Assembly: GCF_000017265.1 (NCBI RefSeq)
Contig: NC_011143.1
Span: 186,001 to 250,000 of the forward strand
Length of the DNA: 64,000 bases
Reading direction: 5' to 3'
From: Phenylobacterium zucineum HLK1
GTDB lineage: Bacteria; Pseudomonadota; Alphaproteobacteria; Caulobacterales; Caulobacteraceae
Shown: positions 19,244 to 27,173 of the stretch, piece by piece
Position numbering within the stretch: position 1 is the first letter of the stretch
Layout of the letters: each line of letters begins with the position of its first letter
Made by a program: the position numbers and the translations under genes
The notes under the pieces: generated by a model
Seen by the model: only the letters and a program-made list of their open reading frames with translations
Database searches by the model: none
What the model was told of the DNA's origin: nothing

Positions 19244-20083
19244 ATGAGCATTGGCCGCATCCTGGTCTCTGTCGAGGCGGAGCCGCAATATGACTGCCTC
19301 GCCCTGGCCGTCGCCTTGGCGGACGACCTTAAGGCGACGCTCGTGGGTCTTGGCGTGGAAGCCATGCACATGCCGATGTTCGCCGAGCCCATGTTGGGCA
19401 GCGGTTTGGCCATTGAAGCGGCGCTGCGGGTCGAGGAGGACCGCACTTCGGCTGCGTTGAGGGCGGCTGAGGCGCGATTCCGCGCCGCGACCGACAGACT
19501 GCCCTCAGGCGCCGAATGGCGCTCGGGCCGCAACTTCCCCCTTTATGACGTCGCCGCGGCCGCCCGCACGGCGGACTTGATCATCACCAGCCTGGCAGGG
19601 CGGGCGCACCGCTCCGACCATAGCATCGCCGCGCCGGCGGCCCTGGTCCTGCAGGCCGGCCGCCCCGTGCTGGCCGCGGCGCCCTCCTTGGCGCAGCTCG
19701 ACCTCGGGTCTGTCCTGGTGGCGTGGAAAGACGTCCGTGAGGCGCGCCGCGCGACGGCGGACGCCCTGCCGCTGCTGAAGCGTGCAGGGTCAGTGGTCGT
19801 CGCTGAGATTTGCCGGCATGGCGAGAAGGCGCAGGCAGAGGGGCGGCTCGCCGATGTCGTCGAATATCTCGCGAGTCACGAGATCATCGCGAGTGCTCGC
19901 GTCTGCCCGGACCAGGAAGATGTCGGCGCACCGCGGCAACTGCTCGAACTGGCCGATGAGCTGAAGGCCGGCCTCATCGTGGCCGGGGCGTATGGCCACC
20001 CCCGGGTTCAGGAACTGGTCTTCGGCGGTTTCACCCGAGCCTTGCTGCAACAGGTCGACCGCGCAGTTCTTCTTAGCCACTGA
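19244..20083 (+). CDS. Universal stress protein, tandem UspA-like
   Basis: 279 residues from the ATG at 19244, with GAGGAG upstream and 25 bp after pgm. Two UspA-like halves are present: RILVSVEAEPQYDCLALAVA opens the first, and VLVAWKDVREARRATADALP with the C-terminal AGAYGHPRVQELVFGGFTR marks the second. The WKD-REARRA-DALPLL and GAYGH motifs recur in two further Usp genes here (22742-23605 and 24425-25255), so the three are paralogues. Usp proteins bind nucleotides and act in stress survival; the role here is not known. It is the last gene of the ndvB-pgm operon. Confidence 0.9.
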   Translation: MSIGRILVSVEAEPQYDCLALAVALADDLKATLVGLGVEAMHMPMFAEPMLGSGLAIEAALRVEEDRTSAALRAAEARFRAATDRLPSGAEWRSGRNFPLYDVAAAARTADLIITSLAGRAHRSDHSIAAPAALVLQAGRPVLAAAPSLAQLDLGSVLVAWKDVREARRATADALPLLKRAGSVVVAEICRHGEKAQAEGRLADVVEYLASHEIIASARVCPDQEDVGAPRQLLELADELKAGLIVAGAYGHPRVQELVFGGFTRALLQQVDRAVLLSH

Positions 20084-20136
20084 AGGTGCGCAGTAAGCAC
20101 GGAGCTCCATGTACCCGGCCAGCTTCACGGGTTCAC

Positions 20137-20184
20137 GCCCGAGGCGGGGTGGCGCTTCGGGCGGAGGAGAGTGTTCTTTCCTCC
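20137..20184. terminator. Two adjacent hairpins between convergent genes
   Basis: GCCCGAGGCG (20137-20146) can pair with CGCTTCGGGC (20153-20162), with one G-T pair, and GGAGGA (20163-20168) with TCCTCC (20179-20184). They lie in the 297-bp gap between the rightward usp gene and the leftward aidB gene. No clear T-run follows. The rest of the gap holds no gene I can support. Confidence 0.4.
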
Positions 20185-20380
20185 GGAAGAGCCCCCGATG
20201 GTTACGACCGGCTGACGAGCAAGGCCCAGTCGACCATCGCGCACCCTGTCCGGGTGACGAACTTGCTTATGTCATCGAAGCCAATCGCGTCGTGCGGACG
20301 AAGGCGCCGAGGGTCTGGCCTGCCGCCAGCCCGCGCAGGGCCAAGTGCCTGGCGGCCGCCCGGCCATTCTCGCGGCGCGC

Positions 20381-22033
20381 TCAGGTGAGCCCATCGCCCG
20401 CGCGATCCACGATCCCGTGCAGGTCGAGCCCCGCAGGTAGCAAGCCAAAGGCGCCGCGTTCGCCGCCCACTCGCGTGGCCAGGAAGGCGTCGGAGATGAT
20501 CGGAGGGGCGTGGCGCGCCAGCAGAGCGGCCTGGACCGTGACGACGAGGTCGCGGCAGTAACGCCGCAGATCCCCTTCGCCAAGACCTTGCCGGGGCGCA
20601 GAGAGCACCACCTCGATCTGCGCGTCCAGCCGGCGATCGACGCCGGCCAGCGGCGCGAGTTCGGCGGCCACCGCCTCCAGGCATCGTGGCTCGCGTTGGA
20701 GGGCGCGGAGCACGTCCAGGCACACCACGTTTCCGGAGCCTTCCCAGATCGAATAGACGGGAAGCTCCCGATAGAGGCGCGGCATGCCGCTGTCCTCGAT
20801 GTAACCAGCCCCGCCCAGCACCTCGAGCGCCTCCGCGGCCAGGATCGGGCCGCGCTTGCAGACCCAGAACTTCGCCGCCGGCGTCACCAGCCGGCGCAGC
20901 AGCGTCTCGGGTTCATCCTCCCGGGCGTCGAAGGCGCGCGCCAGGCGGAAGGCCAGCGCGGTGGCGGCCTCGACCTCGAGAGCGAGGTCGGCCAGGACGT
21001 TGGTCATCAGCGGCTGATCGACCAGTCGCTTCTGGAAGGCGGTGCGGTGGCGGGCGTGATGGAGCGCTTGAGCGAGCGCCTGGCGCTGCACGCCCGCAGA
21101 GCCCAGGACATTGTCCAGGCGGGTGTAGCCGACCATCTCCAGGATGGTGGCCACCCCGCGGCCCTCGTCGCCCACCAGCCAGCCGAGCGCGCCCTCGAAT
21201 TCAACCTCCGCCGAGGCGTTCGATCGGTTTCCGAGCTTGTCCTTCAGACGCTGAAACCGGAGCGCATTGAGATCGCCGTCGGGTGTCCAGCGGGGCACGA
21301 AGAAGCAGGAGAGGCCGCCTGGCGCCTGGGCGAGGATAAGGAAGGCGTCGCACATCGGCGCCGACATGAACCACTTGTGGCCGACGATGCGGTAGGCCTC
21401 GCCGGGCGCTCCGCTGGCGAGCGGCGCGGCGCGGGTGGTGTTGGCGCGCACGTCCGAGCCGCCCTGCTTCTCAGTCATCCCCATCCCGATCAGCGCCCCC
21501 GACTTCTCGGCGACGGGGCGGTGCGCCGGATCGTAGCGGCGCGAATAGAGCTTCGGCAGCAAGGCGCGAACGGACGCGCCGGCCTGGGCGAGCACCGGCG
21601 CGGCGGCGTAGGTCATCGAGATTGGGCAGCTCGTCCCCGCTTCCACTTGGCCGCTCATGTAGAGGCCGGCCGCCCGGTGGACGTGCGCGCCGGGTTTGGG
21701 CTCCGACCAGGGCGAGGCGTGGATCCCTTGCGCGACCTGCATGCCCATCAAGGCGTGGTAGGCCGGGTGGTGCTCGACCCAGTCGATCCGGCGGCCGAAG
21801 CGATCGAAGGCGTGCAGGCGCGGCGGGTCGCGATTGGCGAGCGCCCCATGCTGCAGTGTTTCCGCCGTCCCGAGTTGTTCGCCATAGGCGGTCAGGTCGT
21901 CCAACGCCCAGTCCGCCCCTTCGCGGCGCACCGCCTCGATGAGCGCCGCATCCGAGCTGAACAGATTGTAGCCCTCGAGCGGCGGCGGCTGATTGAAGAC
22001 CTCATGGGTGCGAAACGCCGAAGGCTCCACCAT
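20381..22033 (-). CDS. aidB: AidB-type acyl-CoA dehydrogenase
   Basis: 550 residues. The AidB signature is clear: THEVFNQPPPLEGYNLF at the N-terminus, a GMGMTEKQGGSDVRANTT block (~190-207), HKWFMSAPMCDAFL (~227), GYTRLDNVLGSAGVQRQAL (~320) and LEVLGGAGYIEDSGMPRLYRE (~415). E. coli AidB binds FAD and DNA, is induced by alkylation and by low oxygen, and is thought to protect DNA. The ATG at 22033 has GGGAG upstream and lies 16 bp after the sigma factor gene, so the two form one operon; a longer frame would overlap that gene. The link of AidB with stress fits the surrounding Usp and FixLJ genes. Confidence 0.92.
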   Translation of the reverse strand: MVEPSAFRTHEVFNQPPPLEGYNLFSSDAALIEAVRREGADWALDDLTAYGEQLGTAETLQHGALANRDPPRLHAFDRFGRRIDWVEHHPAYHALMGMQVAQGIHASPWSEPKPGAHVHRAAGLYMSGQVEAGTSCPISMTYAAAPVLAQAGASVRALLPKLYSRRYDPAHRPVAEKSGALIGMGMTEKQGGSDVRANTTRAAPLASGAPGEAYRIVGHKWFMSAPMCDAFLILAQAPGGLSCFFVPRWTPDGDLNALRFQRLKDKLGNRSNASAEVEFEGALGWLVGDEGRGVATILEMVGYTRLDNVLGSAGVQRQALAQALHHARHRTAFQKRLVDQPLMTNVLADLALEVEAATALAFRLARAFDAREDEPETLLRRLVTPAAKFWVCKRGPILAAEALEVLGGAGYIEDSGMPRLYRELPVYSIWEGSGNVVCLDVLRALQREPRCLEAVAAELAPLAGVDRRLDAQIEVVLSAPRQGLGEGDLRRYCRDLVVTVQAALLARHAPPIISDAFLATRVGGERGAFGLLPAGLDLHGIVDRAGDGLT

Positions 22034-22049
22034 GCCGGCTCCCAAGGGC

Positions 22050-22703
22050 TCAGCCCGCCGCCGTGCGCCGCGCGCGGATCTGGCGGATATGTTCACCCTC
22101 TTCGCACTGGCAGTCGAGAAAGCCGTGTTGCGGACAGGTGAGGCAGATCTCCTCGAGCCGCAGGCGCAGCGTCCGCCGCCCGCGATGGAGCCGCACGTTG
22201 ACGTTGTTGAGCGTCAATCCGAGCGTCACTGCGACGCGATCGCGCGGTTCGCCGAGCAGATCGATCCGCCAGATCAGCTCGCTGTATTCGGCTTTAAGAG
22301 TCGGCAGCAAACGGTAGAGGCAGAAGCAGACGGCGGTATCCACTTCGACGTCGGGCGCGACGGCAAGCTCCTCGAGGTCCGCAGGATCGCGCGGCGAGTC
22401 TTTTCGGCGCGCGGCGCGCCGGTGATGATCCACCAGCGTCGTCGCGAGGATCCGGCTGAGCCAGCCCCGGACCGACTGGATGTCCCTGAGATCCTTCGAC
22501 CGCTCCAGGGCGCGCGCGATGAACTCCTGCAGCACGTCCTCGGCGTCGTGGGGACTGCCGAGACGCCGACGCAGGAAGGCGAGAAAATCCCGGTGACACT
22601 CGACGAGTTCGCGCCGAACCGCCGCATCCGCGGCCTTGGCCGCCTCGCTCTCGTCTTGCGAGTCGAAACCGGGCGCTGGAGGATCTTCGCTTGGCGACGT
22701 CAT
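22050..22703 (-). CDS. ECF-like sigma factor with Cys-rich C-terminal tail
   Basis: 217 residues from the ATG at 22703 (GAGGAG upstream). Region 2 is CHRDFLAFLRRRLGSPHDAED followed by VLQEFIARALE and VRGWLSRILATTLVDHHRR. Region 4 is LKAEYSELIWRIDLLGEPRD then VAVTLGLTLNNVNVRLHRGR. After the recognition helix comes CLTCPQHGFLDCQC (~186-199), a cluster of four Cys and one His that looks able to bind zinc or respond to redox state. No anti-sigma gene is adjacent. It lies directly upstream of aidB and may direct it. A second sigma with a similar tail is at 42513-43133. Confidence 0.88.
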   Translation of the reverse strand: MTSPSEDPPAPGFDSQDESEAAKAADAAVRRELVECHRDFLAFLRRRLGSPHDAEDVLQEFIARALERSKDLRDIQSVRGWLSRILATTLVDHHRRAARRKDSPRDPADLEELAVAPDVEVDTAVCFCLYRLLPTLKAEYSELIWRIDLLGEPRDRVAVTLGLTLNNVNVRLHRGRRTLRLRLEEICLTCPQHGFLDCQCEEGEHIRQIRARRTAAG

Positions 22704-22741
22704 GGCGGCTCCTCGAGGCTCATGCTGCGGACCGCAAGCGC

Positions 22742-23605
22742 TTAGTGGCTCAGCAGGACGAAGCGCTGCGGCGCGTGGAGGAGATCGCGGGTCACGCCGC
22801 CGAACGCCCATTCTGCGCGACGGCTGTGCCCGTAAGCGCCGGTGACGATGAGGTCGGCTCCGAGCGCCGCGGCCGCGATGTCCAGCTGCTCCGCGGGCGG
22901 CGCATCCGTCACCGCCACCTCCGCCCGGGCCTCGACGCCGCGCCGGCGCAGGTTTGCAGCTACAGCGGCCGCGTCGTCGTGCGCCGCTGCGCGTGAACCG
23001 TCGTCCTCGCAGACGCTCTGGACGAGCACCTCCTCGGCGAGCTGCAGCAGCGGCAGCGCGTCGCTGACCGCCCGCCGCGCCTCGCGGGTGTCCTTCCAGC
23101 CCACCACGATGCGGCGCGCCTCGAGCCGAATGACCGCAGGCGGGGTCAGCAACACGGGCCGCCCGCTTCCCAGGACAAGATCGGCCGCGTCCGGCCGTTG
23201 TTCGCCATCCGCGCCGCGTCGATCCGGCGCGGCCACGACGATGAGATCAGCGTCCCGCGCGGCGCGTGTCACCGCGCGCCCCGGCTCGTCGTGAGCCGGG
23301 CGCCACTCAGCCTCGAGGCCGGCGCTGGCTTGTTCGAACGCCACCCGCGCGAGCAACAGGTCAGCGGTCACCTGACGTTCGAGGTCGTCGGCCATTTGGC
23401 CATAGGCGAAGCCGCCATCGGCGTCCCAGACCGGCGGAAGGTTGAAGCGTTCGGCGCCTACGCCGATGAGCCGCGCGTGGAAGCGACGGGCCAGATCGGC
23501 GGCGACGCTCAGAACCTCGGCCGCGCCGCGCGAAGCGACATGCAGGACGAGACTCTCGTAGCGCGCCGAGACCGCAGCGCCCGCAGAGGACGGCAGTTCG
23601 GACAT
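22742..23605 (-). CDS. Universal stress protein, tandem UspA-like
   Basis: 287 residues from the ATG at 23605. It carries the same family marks as the other two Usp genes: IVVGWKDTREARRAVSDALP in the second half and GAYGHSRRAEWAFGGVTRDL at the C-terminus. The first half is more diverged (LVLHVASRGAAEVLSVAADL). It follows the stress membrane protein gene by 14 bp on the minus strand and precedes the sigma factor gene by 38 bp, so these four leftward genes (stress protein, usp, sigma, aidB) probably form one operon. Confidence 0.9.
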   Translation of the reverse strand: MSELPSSAGAAVSARYESLVLHVASRGAAEVLSVAADLARRFHARLIGVGAERFNLPPVWDADGGFAYGQMADDLERQVTADLLLARVAFEQASAGLEAEWRPAHDEPGRAVTRAARDADLIVVAAPDRRGADGEQRPDAADLVLGSGRPVLLTPPAVIRLEARRIVVGWKDTREARRAVSDALPLLQLAEEVLVQSVCEDDGSRAAAHDDAAAVAANLRRRGVEARAEVAVTDAPPAEQLDIAAAALGADLIVTGAYGHSRRAEWAFGGVTRDLLHAPQRFVLLSH

Positions 23606-23619
23606 CCTGACGCCCTCTC

Positions 23620-24231
23620 TCACCGGGTTGATGCCGAGCCGGGCGCAGCGACGGCCTCGGCGCGTTCGCGCGCGGCGTGGCCGGCGTGATGAGCGCAGGT
23701 GTGTTCGTGCACGTGCAGCTCTGCGGGCCCCGCCGCCTGCAGCAGCGCCTGGGCGCGCTTGATCTCCTCCGGAGCGCCGTGCGCCATGACCAGGAAGCGA
23801 TCGGCTTTGATCGCCTCTTCGTAGCGCAAGACGGTGTCTTTCGGGATACCGATGCTCACCAAGGCGCCCGCGAGCGCGCTGAGGCCGCCCCCGAGCAGCG
23901 CGCCTTCGGCCGCGCCGACGAGCATGGCCCCAAGATGACCCAGCACGACAACCGGCCCGATCAGGGGAACGGTCATCAGCACGCCGCCGACGAACAGGCC
24001 CCAGAGCGCGCCCCAGAAGGCGCCGTTCTTCCCCCAGAGCTTGATGCGGTCGCCGATGTTGTAGAAGCCGATCACCTTCTCGTCGGAATGGTAGCCCTTG
24101 CCGACGATCGTCAGCTGCTCCAGCGGAAATCCCGACTGCCCCAGCTTTCGGACGGCGTCCTCGGCCTGGGCGTGGCCGTCAAACACAGCGACGGCGACAT
24201 TCTCTTCAGCTTTGGCGACTTCTTCGTTCAT
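23620..24231 (-). CDS. General-stress membrane protein (DUF1269-like)
   Basis: 203 residues. The N-terminal ~60 residues resemble the general stress protein 17M fold (VAVAVFDGHAQAEDAVRKL, GFPLEQLTIVGKGYH). A glycine-rich membrane stretch follows (GAFWGALWGLFVGGVL, PLIGPVVVLGHLGAMLV, GALLGGGLSALAGALVSIGI), then a cytoplasmic domain ending in a His/Cys-rich tail (HVHEHTCAHHAGHA). The tail could bind metal but is not a known motif. The gene heads the leftward stress operon; the rightward usp gene is divergent, sharing a 193-bp region. A near-identical paralogue with an internal amber codon is at 51211-51783. Confidence 0.82.
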   Translation of the reverse strand: MNEEVAKAEENVAVAVFDGHAQAEDAVRKLGQSGFPLEQLTIVGKGYHSDEKVIGFYNIGDRIKLWGKNGAFWGALWGLFVGGVLMTVPLIGPVVVLGHLGAMLVGAAEGALLGGGLSALAGALVSIGIPKDTVLRYEEAIKADRFLVMAHGAPEEIKRAQALLQAAGPAELHVHEHTCAHHAGHAARERAEAVAAPGSASTR

Positions 24232-24424
24232 GGCAGCGGGTCTCCTCGACCGATCGGGTCAGATCGCATTCTAGGACGCGCGGGTCCTTGCGTTCATTAC
24301 GGGGCGAGGTGAAGCGCGGCGGCCCGCCGGGTCTTGGCGCACCGCAACGCCGGGTTCGGCGAAGGCTGTAATGCACCCTCCCTCGGGGCGTCTTGTTTGC
24401 AGGACCGAGAGACGGGAGGCTGAA

Positions 24425-25255
24425 TTGACCTACAAGGCTATCATGGTTGTCGCTGACGCGACGGATTCCTGTGAACGCCGCGTCAATCTCGCCGCGCACC
24501 TGGCGCGCGACTGCAACGCCGTCCTGCTTGGCGTGGCTGCAGAGACGATCTCGGGCAATTACTTCGGCGCGATCGGTGAGGCGGGTTACATCGCCGGCGA
24601 GCTCATCGAGAGCCAACAGTCGCTCGTGGAGGCGGACCTCCAGACAGCGGAGCGGCACTTCCGCGCGGCGACCGGCGGGCTGCAGGCCGAATGGCTGTCG
24701 CTCAGGGGGCCGACGCTTTCGGCCATCACTCAGGAGGCATGCCGCGCGGATCTGGTGATCGCGGGCCGGCGCTCCGGCGACGACTTCGGCTTCAACCGCG
24801 GCAGCGGCGCCGCCGACCTGCTGCTGCTGTCGGGCCGGCCGGTCTTGGTTGCGCCGCCCGAGCTCGATCGCCTGGACACTCGCACCCTCATGGTCGCCTG
24901 GAAGGACACCCGCGAGGCGCGGCGGGCGGTTGCGGACGCCCTGCCGCTTCTGCAGCAGGCTGAAAAGGTCATCGTCGCCGCGGCCGGAGAGGGGGGTGAC
25001 GATGCTGAGCCTGATGCTTCGCTGGGACGGATCTCGGACTATCTGGGCCGCCACGGCGTGGCGGCCGTAATCGACCGGGTCTCGGATGACGGCGATGACG
25101 TCGGCAGCCGCCTCGTCCGCGCCGCGCAGGGCTTCGGGGCCCAGCTCGTGGTCGCCGGGGCTTACGGCCATTCGCGCGCTCGCGAGTGGGCGTTCGGCGG
25201 GGTCACCGAGCACCTCATTCGCCATTCCCCCGTCGCCAGCTTGATGAGCCACTAA
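24425..25255 (+). CDS. Universal stress protein, tandem UspA-like
   Basis: 276 residues when started at TTG 24425, chosen because GGGAGG sits 8 nt upstream and the protein then opens LTYKAIMVVADATDS, as Usp proteins do. The second half has LMVAWKDTREARRAVADALP and GAYGHSRAREWAFGGVTEHL, matching the other two Usp genes here. It is divergent from the stress membrane protein gene. About 170 bp downstream begins the interrupted HMA gene. Confidence 0.9.
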   Translation: MTYKAIMVVADATDSCERRVNLAAHLARDCNAVLLGVAAETISGNYFGAIGEAGYIAGELIESQQSLVEADLQTAERHFRAATGGLQAEWLSLRGPTLSAITQEACRADLVIAGRRSGDDFGFNRGSGAADLLLLSGRPVLVAPPELDRLDTRTLMVAWKDTREARRAVADALPLLQQAEKVIVAAAGEGGDDAEPDASLGRISDYLGRHGVAAVIDRVSDDGDDVGSRLVRAAQGFGAQLVVAGAYGHSRAREWAFGGVTEHLIRHSPVASLMSH

Positions 25256-25568
25256 GCGCCGAGGATCGGATCAGCGGAGGTGGCCCTCGTGGCGACCACG
25301 CCCGGTCCAGCGCGCGCGCACCTGATCAACGGGCATGGCGTCGCTCCTCCAGCGCCCGAGCCGTAATCCAAACGGCCCGCCGGCGTCTCCTCATCAAACG
25401 ACGCAAGCATCTAGCGCTGGAGTTGATGATGACGACGCTGAAAGTGAAGGGCATGACCTGCGGCGGCTGCGCCGCGGCCATCAAGCGGGCGATCGCCAGG
25501 GTGGACCCTGGCGCCGCCGTGGACGTGGATCTCAAGGGCGGCCAGGTGCACGTGCAAAGCAGATGGGG

Positions 25569-25582
25569 TGGATGGCTCCCGC
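25569..25582 (+). repeat. Left sub-terminal inverted repeat of the IS
   Basis: TGGATGGCTCCCGC is the exact reverse complement of 26926-26939. Confidence 0.85.
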
Positions 25583-25648
25583 TCACGGCATCTGAGTGCC
25601 AGACTTGTGGAAGTTGTCGAACAACCACGAGCGAAGGGAGCCACCCAG

Positions 25649-26677
25649 ATGGAGATTACAACGATCGGCCTGGATCTCGCCAAGAGCGTTTTTCAGGTTC
25701 ACGCGGTTGACGCCGAGGGGAAGGTCATCGTCCGCAAAGCTCTTCGACGAGCCCAGGTTCTGCCGTTCTTCAAGACCGCGCCGCCCTGCCTGGTGGGGAT
25801 CGAGGCCTGCGGCACGTCGCACCATTGGGCGCGCGAGCTGAGGCGGCTCGGCCACGAGGTGCGGCTGATGCCGCCGGCTTACGTGAAACCCTACGTGAAG
25901 CGCGGCAAGACCGACGCCAACGACGCCGAGGCGATCTGCGAGGCGGTGACGCGGCCGACGATGCGGTTCGTGGCGATCAAGTCCGAGCAGCAGCAGGCGG
26001 CCCTGGCGCTGCACCGGACCCGAGATCTGCTGGTCAAGCAGCGCACCCAGCTGGTCAACATGATCCGCGGCCTCCTGGCTGAGTTTGGGATCGAGATGGC
26101 GCGCGGCCTGCATCATGCCCTCGACCTAGCCGCACGGGTTGCTCAAGGCGCTGCGCCGGACGTGCCCGAGCTGGCGGCGCGAGTCATCACCGGCCTGGCG
26201 GGCCAGATCGGCGATCTGCAGGTCCGTCTCACGGCGCTGGAGAAGGAGCTGCTGACCTGGCATCGGACAAACGAGCTGTCTCAGCGCCTCAGCACCATCC
26301 CTGGCGTCGGCCTGATCTCGGCCACGGCGCTTGCCGCCTCAGTCACCGACGCCAGCCGCTTCCGCTCCGGGCGGCAGTTTGCGGCCTCGCTTGGCCTAAC
26401 ACCGCTGCAGAACTCCAGCGGCGGCAAGGAGCGGATGGGGAGGATCTCACGGATGGGCGATCGATATCTGAGACGCCTGCTGGTCGTCGGCATGACCTCG
26501 CTCGTGCGCCGTGCACGAACAAGACCGGACTCGGTCGACCCGCGCATCGCTGCGATGCTGGCGCGCAAACCCGCTCGCGTGGTGACGGTGGCCGCGGCCA
26601 ATCGCACCGCCCGTGTCGCCTGGTCGATCATGGCCCGCGGCGGCGTCTACCGCGCGCCTCAGGGCGTGACCGCCTGA
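25649..26677 (+). CDS. IS110-family DEDD recombinase (transposase)
   Basis: 342 residues from the ATG at 25649. The RuvC-like N-terminal domain shows the DEDD residues: GLDLAKSVFQVHAVD (first D), GIEACGTSHHWAREL (E) and KTDANDAEAICEA (two D). The C-terminal Transposase_20 domain has IPGVGLISATALAASV, RQFAASLGLTPLQNSSGGK and RISRMGDRYLRRLLV; its serine-rich NSSGGK is the catalytic-serine region. These enzymes use a guide RNA transcribed from the element to choose target and donor DNA. The frame is intact, so the copy may be active. It is the only transposase in the window. Confidence 0.95.
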   Translation: MEITTIGLDLAKSVFQVHAVDAEGKVIVRKALRRAQVLPFFKTAPPCLVGIEACGTSHHWARELRRLGHEVRLMPPAYVKPYVKRGKTDANDAEAICEAVTRPTMRFVAIKSEQQQAALALHRTRDLLVKQRTQLVNMIRGLLAEFGIEMARGLHHALDLAARVAQGAAPDVPELAARVITGLAGQIGDLQVRLTALEKELLTWHRTNELSQRLSTIPGVGLISATALAASVTDASRFRSGRQFAASLGLTPLQNSSGGKERMGRISRMGDRYLRRLLVVGMTSLVRRARTRPDSVDPRIAAMLARKPARVVTVAAANRTARVAWSIMARGGVYRAPQGVTA

Positions 26678-26768
26678 CAGATTAGCTGATCGTCGACGAC
26701 CAGCTTCCGGAGGTTGCGAGCGCGATGTGAAGTGATGGCGAACCGGTCAGACCGGGAGCTGGGACACC

Positions 26769-26781
26769 CCGCGTAGTGTCC
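26769..26781 (+). other. Candidate right-target guide
   Basis: CCGCGTAGTGTCC can pair antiparallel with the right flank 26944-26956 (GGACGCGACGCGG): eleven Watson-Crick pairs, one G-U and one mismatch. Confidence 0.65.
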
Positions 26782-26795
26782 AAGGCGTCGAAGCC

Positions 26796-26806
26796 TGCAA
26801 AGCAGA
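26796..26806 (+). other. Candidate left-target guide
   Basis: TGCAAAGCAGA is identical to 25553-25563, i.e. eight bases of the left target flank plus three at the element tip. Confidence 0.65.
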
Positions 26807-26925
26807 GTGGGACCCAGCTTGCGGACACCATCAGGGCCAGCAGTCCTTGAAACGACTGCATCAACAGGCCGGACACAAGACTGCACCCGACCCAGCCGCC
26901 AAAACATCAAATCGAGCCTTGCAAC

Positions 26926-26939
26926 GCGGGAGCCATCCA
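26926..26939 (+). repeat. Right sub-terminal inverted repeat of the IS
   Basis: GCGGGAGCCATCCA, the exact reverse complement of 25569-25582. Confidence 0.85.
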
Positions 26940-27173
26940 CACAGGACGCGACGCGGCGACGCTCAGATCGGCGATCGAGACGGCCGGGTATCAGGTCGTG
27001 AACTAGGACGCCCAAGGCGGACTTCGCGAGACGGCCGAGGTAGGTTGATGGCGGCCGCGAGGGTGCGGGCGCGCCGAGGCGCGGGACGTGCCTCCTCACG
27101 ATCGCCTTTTGACTCAGGAGGCTGCGCCGCCCGGCGCGTCTGTGGCATCGGAGCAGGGGCGGCGGCAGCCAGC

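Larger units (their letters stand above)
26684..26925 (+). ncRNA. Probable bridge/seek RNA region in the IS right end
   Basis: IS1111-type elements encode their guide RNA downstream of the recombinase, and this 240-bp gap has no reading frame of note. It opens with a 22-bp near-palindrome (26684-26705). A stem of AGCTGGG (26757-26763) with CCCAGCT (26813-26819) closes an internal loop topped by an AGGC/GCCT hairpin (26783-26796). The 5' side of the loop contains 26769-26781, which can pair with the right flank of the insertion at 12 of 13 positions. The 3' side contains 26796-26806, identical to the left flank and the first bases of the element. This is the layout of a target-binding loop. 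The exact RNA ends and the donor loop were not resolved. Confidence 0.7.
25561..26943 (+). mobile_element. IS110-family, IS1111-like insertion sequence (about 1,383 bp)
   Basis: Boundaries come from the restored HMA frame (25560 joins 26944) and may shift by up to 3 nt. Inside the ends lie 14-bp inverted repeats (25569-25582 and 26926-26939), set 8 bp and 4 bp from the tips, the sub-terminal layout of the IS1111 group. There is no obvious target duplication. It encodes a DEDD recombinase and, downstream of it, a ~260-bp non-coding right end holding the guide RNA. Confidence 0.88.
25426..27006 (+). pseudogene. Small HMA metallochaperone (CopZ-like), split by an IS
   Basis: The 5' part (25426-25560) encodes MMTTLKVKGMTCGGCAAAIK onward to VHVQS, with the metal-binding M-T-C-x-x-C motif. 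The 3' part (26944-27006) encodes GRDAATLRSAIETAGYQVVN and a TAG stop. Joining AGC at 25560 directly to GGA at 26944 restores one 65-residue heavy-metal-associated domain in frame, so the insertion left no net change in the target. Intact proteins of this size ferry Cu(I) or a similar ion to P-type ATPases. The insertion removes the last 20 residues, including the final helix and strand, so the product is presumably non-functional. Copper genes occur at 55-64 kb. Confidence 0.85.

Noticed and set aside
20510..22141. Long plus-strand frame (543 codons) opposite aidB
   Set aside because: It is the antisense shadow of aidB; its sequence is Arg/Gly/Ala-rich with no motifs, while the minus strand has clear AidB signatures.
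25649..26116. Minus-strand 177-codon frame opposite the transposase
   Set aside because: Shadow of the IS110-type recombinase, which has all DEDD motifs on the plus strand.
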